Shown one piece after another: positions 56,299 to 64,000 of a stretch of DNA of 64,000 bases. Made by a program: the position numbers and the translations under genes. The DNA comes from Litsea cubeba (taxonomy: Eukaryota > Streptophyta > Magnoliopsida > Laurales > Lauraceae). Position 1 is the first letter of the stretch, and each line of letters opens with the position of its first letter. The stretch is from NCBI GenBank assembly GCA_012931725.1, contig CM022951.1, forward strand, positions 16,705,948-16,769,947, in the 5' to 3' direction. The notes beneath the pieces were generated by a model. It was not told the DNA's origin. It ran no database searches and saw only the letters and a program-made list of their open reading frames with translations.

Positions 56299-59200
56299 TG
56301 TTAGATATTCGCGATCACTGAGAGGGGGGGGGGGGGGGTGAATCAGTGATCCCTTAAAAACAGGTCCAATTTAACAACAAAAGCAAATCAAATCACACGA
56401 GGACACCAGATTTAACGTGGTTCACCAAAAGGCTACGTCCACGGTTCAAAGACTGTCCGAACACCGATCCGGAACAGGTCTGAATCTATTTAGTCGCACC
56501 AACGACAAAGAGCACCAACCCTTAAGTTTCAGATAGCACCAACTATCTAGGAAGTACCTACTCCCTTTACAATTATCTGCACCAACAGATAGGATCACCA
56601 ACCCCTAACACCAAGCACCAACTTGATGTTCTACAGAATTAAAGTAGAGAACTTTTCTACAGCCCTTCCCCTCTACAATCTCTCTCTCTCTCAATCCCTT
56701 ACAAATTGAAATTTAAAGCATAAAAAGAGAGACACTTATCTATAGACGAATCACCATCTTCATGAGCATATTTTCGTCCAACTTGCTGTAGAAACTTGCA
56801 GCACAACAGCACACTGCAACTCCTTCTTCTCCAATCACTCTTCTCTCCAAAACTCCTCTATTTTGTTCTCTCTTCTTTTCTGTTCTTTTCTTGAAAAAGA
56901 ACTTAGCAAGCCTTTATATAGGTTATGGTAACCCTAAAGAGTGTTCAAATTAGGCTAGAATTCGTTTAGAAAGAGTCCCAAACGAAATACATAAGTTTCC
57001 TGAATTTTCGTGCAAAACTTCTATTTCTGCGCAATTCTGTTTTCCCGTGCTCGGTCGACCGCGTGGGGTCCTCGGTCATCCGGTGACACACTGTGGCGAC
57101 AAATAACTGGGAGCTAACTGGGACTGTCTTCTACAGACTTCTCTTGCTCGGTCGACCGCGTGGTGTCCTCGGTCGACCGACCACACTGGTTCAGGAATTC
57201 TGATTTCCTGTACTGTTTCAGCTCTGTTTTCTCTTTGAAGCTCTATCAACACCACACTATCAACACCACACTTGTGACATTGTGTTGACAATAATTCCAA
57301 CACAAGATGATACTTGAGATACTAAACAATTCAATGCTTCATAAGACTTCTTAAGTCATCTCAAATTCCAACAATCTCCCCCTTTGGAATTGTTGGCAAC
57401 ACTTGGAACTTCAACACTTGGAACACTTTGAACCAGTTGACCTTCATGAAGCTTCTTCAGAACCATAGACTCCCCTTGTCTTAAAAAAAAAAAAACAGAA
57501 TCAAGATCTTCACATTCACATTCTTGATACCAATCTCCCCCAAGTTATCATAGCATAACTTCTTCGCATAACTTCTCCTAGCAGAACTTTCTCCCCCTTT
57601 GACAACAAGTCCAAAGGGACCAACCAAGAGCGAATAGGATATTCAAGGAATACATTGCTCCCCCTTTCAAGCACAACTCCTAAGGATTAGGAGAGTGAGT
57701 AACTCCTAATTTTTTTCAGAGATACTCGAAGACTTCCTTTGGCAGAGGTTTTGTGAAGATATCAGCAACTTGCTCAGTAGTTGGAACATATTCCAACTTT
57801 ACCTCACCGTCTGCAACCTTTTCCTTGAGAAAGTGATAGCGGATTGCAACATGCTTCGTTCTAGAATGCTGAATAGGATTCTTAGAGATGTGAATTGAAC
57901 TTGTGTTGTCACAGAGGATCGGCGTAGGATCCGTTGTCGGAACTCCTAGATCAGAGAGCATTTGCCGCATCCATAACACTTGCGTACAACAAGTTGCCGC
58001 TGCAATATATTCCGCTTCCGCTGTAGAAAGGGATATTGAATCTTGTTTCTTTACTGTGCCATGCCACCAACCTTTCACCGAGATAGAATGCCCACCGCTT
58101 CTACTCTTGCGATCATCTATACATCCAGCCCAATCGGCGCAGAGTATGCAACAAGAGTGAAGGATTTGCCTTTAGGATACCAAAATGCCAAGCTCCATGG
58201 TACCTTTCAGATATCGAAATATCCTTTTTTACTGCTGTAAGGTGCGTCTCAGTTGGTGATGCTTGAATCGAGCCACCATACATACTGCTTGCAGAAGATC
58301 CGGTCTTGTAGCAGTCAAATAAAGCAAGCTTCCTATCATAGAATGATAAGTGGTGTGATCAACGGACGAACCCTTATCATCTTTGCTTAGCTTTGTTTCG
58401 TTGTCATTGGTGTGCTCACTGGCTTGCTGTCTTCCATGTTAAAACGCTTCAGCATTTCCTTGATGTATTTCATCTGTGATATGAAGATACCATGTTTCAG
58501 CTGCTGAACTTGTAAACCAAGGAAGAACTTTAGTTCTCCAAGCATTGACATCTCAAATTCTTTCTTCATCTCTTCAGCAAAATTCCTGCACATTTCCTCA
58601 TCATTGCCACCAAAGATTATGTCATCGACATAAACAATGACAACCAGCTGTTTGCTCAACTCTGTTTTGACATAAAGATTGCTATCAACCAGTCCTTTTC
58701 CAAAGCCGATCTTGCGGAGATAGAGGTTGTTTCAGCCCATAAAGAGCCTTTTTCAACTTGCACACTAGGTCTGAATTTTTGCTAATGAGAAAACCATCAG
58801 GTTGCTCAATGTAGACCTCTTCTTTAAGTAATCCATTCAAGAAGGCTGACTTTACATCCATCGAAATACCTTGAAGGTTTTGTATGTAGCCAATGCAAGA
58901 AACATACGAATGGCTTCCAGACGAGCCACCGGTACAAAGGTCTCTTCAAAATCTATGCCTTCAACTTGAGCATAGCCTTTACAACCAACCTTGCTTTGTT
59001 TCGTATGACCTGACCATCTTCATTCAGCTTATTCCGAAAGACCCATTTAGTACCAATAACATTCTTATCGGTAGGTCTAGAAACTAGTTCCCATGTGGAG
59101 TTCTTTTCAATTTGCTCCAACTCCTCATGCATAGCTTTCAACCAACTTTCATCGAGACTGGCTTCAGCCACAGTCTTGGGTTCAATGGTGGACACAAGTG

Positions 59201-59639
59201 AGTAATTACTAACTACACTTTGTCTTGTTTTAACACCGGCCTCAGGATCTCCAATGATTTGATCCTTAGGGTGTTGCTCTACCCAAGTGCTTTTCTTTCT
59301 AGGTGTAGCATCCTCTGAGTCATCCTTTGATTTCTCAGAATCATTGGGTTCAGCCACTTCATCATCAATCTCACTCGAGTCCTCATAAACTGGACTGTCA
59401 TAATGAGTTACATTCTTTGATTCACGGTTTTCATCAATTCTAACATCGGCACTTTCGATGATTTTTCTTGGCCCTTTTGTTAAGACATCTGTAAGCCTAC
59501 TAGAGGAGGAGTAACCCAGAAATATACCTTCATCAGCTCTTTCTTCAAATTTGCCCGGATTTTGTTCAAGACGCTTGATGTAACACTTGCTACCGAAGAC
59601 TCTGAAGTGCTTGACAGTTGCTTTTCTCCCAAACCATAG
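56299..59639 (-). mobile_element. Copia copy A, 3' part (interrupted by copy B)
   Basis: Same family as copy C, reverse orientation. 3' LTR 56299-57373 (ends TCCAACA at 57373 on the + strand), polypurine tract 57374-57385, pol from 57716 upward to 59639. The LTR has one unit of the 44-bp repeat where copy C has two. The pol stops inside the integrase (ELWFGRKATV) where copy B is inserted; the rest would be beyond the right edge. Confidence 0.95.
57716..59639 (-). pseudogene. Copia copy A pol (integrase end, reverse transcriptase, RNase H), broken
   Basis: Readable blocks: RNase H end with STAEAEYIAAA, LCDNTSSIHISKN and FTKPLPKEVFEYL (57716-58078); reverse transcriptase with YVDDIIFGG (58387-58659); and NSTWELVSRPTDKNVIGTKW (58953-59357). 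Single-base indels separate them, and about 30 bases are missing near 58730 (the KQAPRAWYARL region of copy C). Not functional. Confidence 0.93.
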
Positions 59640-62600
59640 TGTTGGATATCGCGATCACTGAGAGGGGGGGGGGGGGGGTGAATCAGTGATTTCTAAAAAC
59701 AGGTCCAATTCAACAACAAAACAAGTCAAAACCACACAATGACACCAGATTTAACGTGGTTCACCAAAAGGCTACGTCCACGGATCAAAGCCGTCCGAAC
59801 ACCGATCCGGTACAGGTCTGAATATATTTAGTCGCAACCAACGACAAAGAGCACCAACCCTTAGTTTCAGATAGCACCAACTATCTAGGAAGCACCGACT
59901 CCCTTTACAATTTATCTGCACCCACAGATAGGATCACCAAACCCCAAACACCAAGCACCAACTTGATGTAAAAACAGAATAGAAGATAAACTCTGTCTAC
60001 AGCCCTTCCCCTCTACAACTCTCTCTCTCTCAATCCCTTACAAATTGAAATTAAAGCATAAACAGAGAGACACTTATCTTATGGACGAAATACCATCTTC
60101 AAGAGCACATCCTCGTCCACACTTGCTGTAGAAAGATGCAGCACAACAGCACACAGCACCAGCACTCTTCTTCTCTCCAAAACTCTCTCTTTTCTCTTCT
60201 CTTCTTTCTCTCTTGGTGTCTCTTTAGAACGACCCATACATGCCTTTTTATAGGTTATGTTAACCCTTAATTGTATTCAAAACAGGCTACAATTCGTTTA
60301 GAAAGAGTCCCAAACAAATTAGATAAGAGTGCTGAATTTTCGTGCAAGACTTCTGATTCTGCACAACTCTGGTTCCCGTGCTCGGTCGACATCCTTGCTT
60401 TCTCTGTCGACATCATACACTGTCTTGAAACAGTCAATTATCGCGCTCGGGTCGACATCCTGCGGTCCCGGTCGACCGAAGACACACTTGTGTCACGAAA
60501 ATAACTGAGAGGATGCCTGAACTGTTTCTGCAGGTTTCTCTTTGCTCGGTTCGACCCGCATGGGTTGCTCGGTCGACCGCATGCTCTGCATCAGTAATTC
60601 TGAATTCCTGACTGTTTCAATTCTGATTCTTCTTTTCAGCTCTATCAACACCAGCCTTTTAACATCACGTTTGTGACAATGTGTTGACAATAATTCCAAC
60701 TCAACTCAATACTGAGATACTATCTTCTTCAATTGTCAAAAGATTTTCAAGTCATCTCAAATTCCAACAATCTCCCCCTTTGGGAATTGTTTGGCAACAC
60801 TATTGGAACTTCAATACTCATAAGTTCTGAAATAACAACCATGCCACTGTCAACTATCTCCCCCTAGCTTTCATAGCATAACATTTCTCCTTGCTATCAT
60901 AGCATAACATCTCTCCCCCTTTGACAAACAAGTCCAAAGGGACCAAACCGAGGAGCGAATAGGATATTCAATGAATGCATTGCTCCCCCTTTCAAGCACA
61001 ACTCCTACGGTTTAGGAGAGTGAGTAACTCCTAACTTTTCCGGAGATACTCGAAGACTTCCTTTGGCAGAGGTTTCGTGAAAATATCAGCCACTTGCTCA
61101 GTTGTTGGAACATATTCCAACTTGACCTCTCCATCAGCAACTTTATCTTTAAGAAAATGATAACGAATTGCTACATGCTTTGTTCGAGAGTGCTGAACAG
61201 GATTCTTAGATATATGAATTGCACTCGTGTTGTCACATAGGATCGGCGTAGGATCCGTTGTAGGAACTCCTAGATCAGAGAGCATTTGCCGCATCCATAA
61301 CACTTGCGTACAACAAGTTGCCGCTTGCAATATATTCCGCTTCCGCTGTCGAAAGGGATACTGAGTCTTGCTTCTTACTATGCCAAGCAACTAATCTTTC
61401 TCCAAGATAAAATGCGCCGCCGCTAGTTAACCTCTTGCGATCATCTACAGCATCCAGCCCAATCGGCATCAGAATATGCAACAAGAGTGAAGGATTTGCC
61501 TTGGTGATACCAGATACCAGCTCCATAGTACCTTTCAGATATCGAAAGATTCTTTTCACTGCTGTAAGGTGCGTTTTCAGTTGTGCTGCTTGAAAACGTG
61601 CAACCATACATACTGCTTGTAGAAGATTCTGGTCTTGTAGCAGTCAAGTAGAGCAGCTTCCTATCATAGAGCGATAGGTGGTATGATCAACGGACGAGGC
61701 CTTATCATCTTTGCTAGCTTCGTGTTCGTGACATTAGGTGTGCTCACGTGGCTTGCTGTCTTCCATATTGAACCGTTTCACGCATTTCCTTAATGTAATT
61801 CATTGTGATAATGAAGATGCCATGTTTTCAGCTGCTTAACTTGTTAAACCAAGAAAGAACTTTAGTTCTCCAAGCATCGACATTTCAAATTCTTTCTTCA
61901 TCTCTGCAAAATTCCTGCACATCTCCTCATCATTGCCACCAAAGATTATGTCATCAACATAAACAATGACAACCAGCTGTTTGCTTAACTCAGTTTTGAC
62001 ATACAGATTGCTATCAACCATTCCTTTTCCAAAACCGATCTTGCGGAGATAGAGATCCAGCCTTGCATACCATGCCCTTGGCGCTTGTTTCAGTCCATAA
62101 AGAGCCTTTTTCAACTTGCACACTAGATCTGAATTTTTGCTGATGAGAAAACCATCAGGTTGCTCAATGTAGACCTCTTCTTCAAGTAAACCATTCAAGA
62201 AAGCTGACTTTACGTCCATCTGAAATACCTTGAAGGTTTTGTATGCTGCCAATGCAAGAAACATACGAATAGCTTCCAGACGAGCCACCGGTGCAAAGGT
62301 CTCTTCAAAATCTATGCCTTCAACTTGAGCATAGCCTTTACAAACCAACCTTGCTTTGTTTCTAATGACTTGACCATCTTCATTCAGCTTATTCCGAAAG
62401 ACCCATTTAGTACCAATAAACATTCTTATCAGTAGGTCTAGGAACAAGTTCCCATGTGGAGTTCTTCCTCAATTTGCTCCAACTCGTCATGCATAGCTTT
62501 CAACCAACTTTCATCGAGACTGGCTTCAGCCACAGTCTTGGGTTCAATGGTGGACACAAGTGAGTAATTGCTAACTACACTTTGTCTAGTTTGAACGCTT

Positions 62601-64000
62601 GCCTTAGGATCTCTAATGATTTGATCCTTAGGGTGTTGCTCTACCCAAGTGCTGTGCTTCTTAGATGTAGTATCTTCTGAGTCATCCTTTGATTTCTCAG
62701 AATATTGGATTCAGCCATCTCATCATCAATCTCACTCGAGTCCTCATAAACTGGACATGTCATTATTGAGTTGCATTCTTTGGTTTAATATTCTCATCTA
62801 TTCTCACATCAGCACTTTCTATGATTTTTCTGGTTCTTTTGTTAAGACACCTATATGCCTTGCTAGTAGAGGAGTAACCTAGAAATATACCTTCGTCAGC
62901 TCTTTCTTCAAATTTGCCCGGATTTTGTTCGAGCCGCTCGTAACACTTGCTGCCGAAGACTCTGAAGTGCTTGACTGTTGCTTTTCTTCCAAACCATAGC
63001 TCATAGGGAGTTTTTTCTTCATGTGGCCTGATCAAGCATCGATTTTGAATGTATACAGCCGTATGAATTGCCTCTTTCCAATACTTGTCAGCCATCTTGC
63101 TTTCACTTAGCATCGTACGAGCCATCTCTTGTACGGTGCGATTCTTCCGTTCCACAACTCCATTTTGCTGTGGAGTTCTAGGGGCTGAGTACTGTCTTTG
63201 AATGCCATGATGTTCACAATATTTAGTGAACTCTTCAGATGTGAACTCGCCTCCACGATCAGACCTTAAAATCTTGATACGTTTTTCCAATTGATTTTCA
63301 ACCTGTGCTTTAAACACTTTAAAACGATCAAGTGCTTGATGCTTATGCTTAAGAAACAATACCCATGTCATACGAGTATAATCATCAATGCATAACATGA
63401 AATACTTATCTCCATTGGTGCTTTGAGTTCGCATCGGTCCACAGAGATCAGTGTGCACTAGCTCAAGAGGTTTCTTGGAATGATGCTCCTTTGACTTGAA
63501 CATAACCCTCGTTTGCTTTCCCTTTTGGCAAGAGTCGCAAATGGGATTGGAGGCTTTTCAACTGTAGACATGCCTCTTACAGCCTTTGAATTGCAAATCT
63601 TTGACATGTTATCAAAGCTTAGATGCCCAAGGCGTTTGTGCCACAACCAACTTTCCTCTGTCCGACTCATCAAGCAGGTCTTTTCAGCTCCATCTGACAA
63701 TGTATAGAGATTTCCAGCAGTTCTTGATCCAGTTGCCACTGTTTTGCCGTTGTTACTCTTCTTTGATGGCAAACCCATTCTTTGTGAAGATAACTTCGTG
63801 ACCCTTGTCACAGATCTGGCTCACACTAAGCAGGTTGTGTCTCAATCCAGACACATATAAGACTTCTTCCGATCTGATCTTGTTTGCCATAAGCTGAATA
63901 ACACCTTTTCCGCAGATTTTGGCACCATCATGTTGCCAAACTTCACTGAACCGCCTTCATAGTGCTGTAATTGATGAATTTCTCTCTTTATCACCAGTCA
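59640..64000 (-). mobile_element. Copia copy B, nested in copy A, runs off the right edge
   Basis: 3' LTR 59640-60769, polypurine tract 60770-60781, then pol on the minus strand to the window end (protease region at 64000). It interrupts copy A after CAAACCATAG, so the 5-bp duplication should be CATAG at the far end beyond the window. It carries one unit of the 44-bp LTR repeat, like copy A. Confidence 0.95.
61031..64000 (-). pseudogene. Copia copy B pol, partial and frameshifted
   Basis: From the right edge: protease neighbourhood (HMTGDKE-like, about 63985), LWHKRLGHLSF (about 63640), a full integrase block (62763-63503) with HTDLCGP, RSDRGGEF and GVVERKN, reverse transcriptase (61836-62447) with IGTKWVFRNK, LYGLKQAPRAWYARL and YVDDIIFGG, and RNase H (61031-61390, FTKPLPKEVFEYLRK). 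Many single-base indels, densest at 61390-61860, break the frame. Catalytic motifs of integrase and reverse transcriptase are preserved. Confidence 0.93.

Overview
The window is nuclear DNA from a flowering plant with a large, repeat-rich genome. The evidence is plant-type 80-190 bp GT-AG introns, a plant-type CDC20 gene, plant Copia and Ty3/Gypsy lineages with tRNA-iMet primer sites, and an AT-rich background. A magnoliid is possible, but the sequence does not settle the taxon. Only two host genes are supported: one terminal exon that looks like TSR2 (5939-6121, +) and one complete five-exon CDC20-type gene (18297-21881, -). Almost everything else is transposable-element sequence, much of it nested.

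Region by region. 1-4.8 kb: a pararetrovirus-like or Ty3-like RNase H scrap, and a complete hAT element (1062-4346) with an 8-bp target duplication and a broken ZMYM1/DUF4371-type transposase. 4.8-6.1 kb: intron-like sequence and the TSR2-like last exon. 6.1-18.3 kb: intergenic DNA with a MITE, microsatellites and minisatellites, a tandem-repeat remnant resembling the 3' end of a Tat-type Gypsy element, and Copia debris. 18.3-22.0 kb: CDC20, with a TATA box, a 1.8-kb first intron and a Copia gag fragment inside that intron. 22.3-33.4 kb: small DNA elements, including a Mutator-type MITE with a 9-bp duplication, a cluster of Helitron-like elements with hairpin-CTAG ends, a 5'-truncated LINE with its empty site preserved in a paralogous copy, and a hAT MITE inside another MITE.

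34.5-64 kb is a nest of LTR retrotransposons. A degenerate Tat-clade Ty3/Gypsy element runs on the + strand: LTR-like sequence, RNase H, integrase, a repeat spacer, and a spliced antisense ORF on the - strand. Its RNase H region is interrupted by a full-length Copia element (36375-43943; TG...CA, 5-bp duplication AAGCA, near-identical LTRs, intact 1214-codon pol, frameshifted gag). The Tat antisense ORF is cut at about 48378 by a non-coding Gypsy derivative with 3.6-kb LTRs, arranged LTR-internal-LTR-internal with a shared middle LTR. The right-hand internal segment is interrupted by a second Copia of the same family (copy A, -), whose pol is interrupted by a third (copy B, -) that runs off the right edge.

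No RNA genes, CRISPR arrays or metabolic clusters were seen. The most unusual structures are the antisense spliced ORF of the Tat element, the Helitron-like cluster, the shared-LTR concatemer, and arrays of CpG palindromes in the LTRs of two unrelated retroelements. Element coordinates were read by eye; those with target duplications should be exact to a base or two, the others are approximate.
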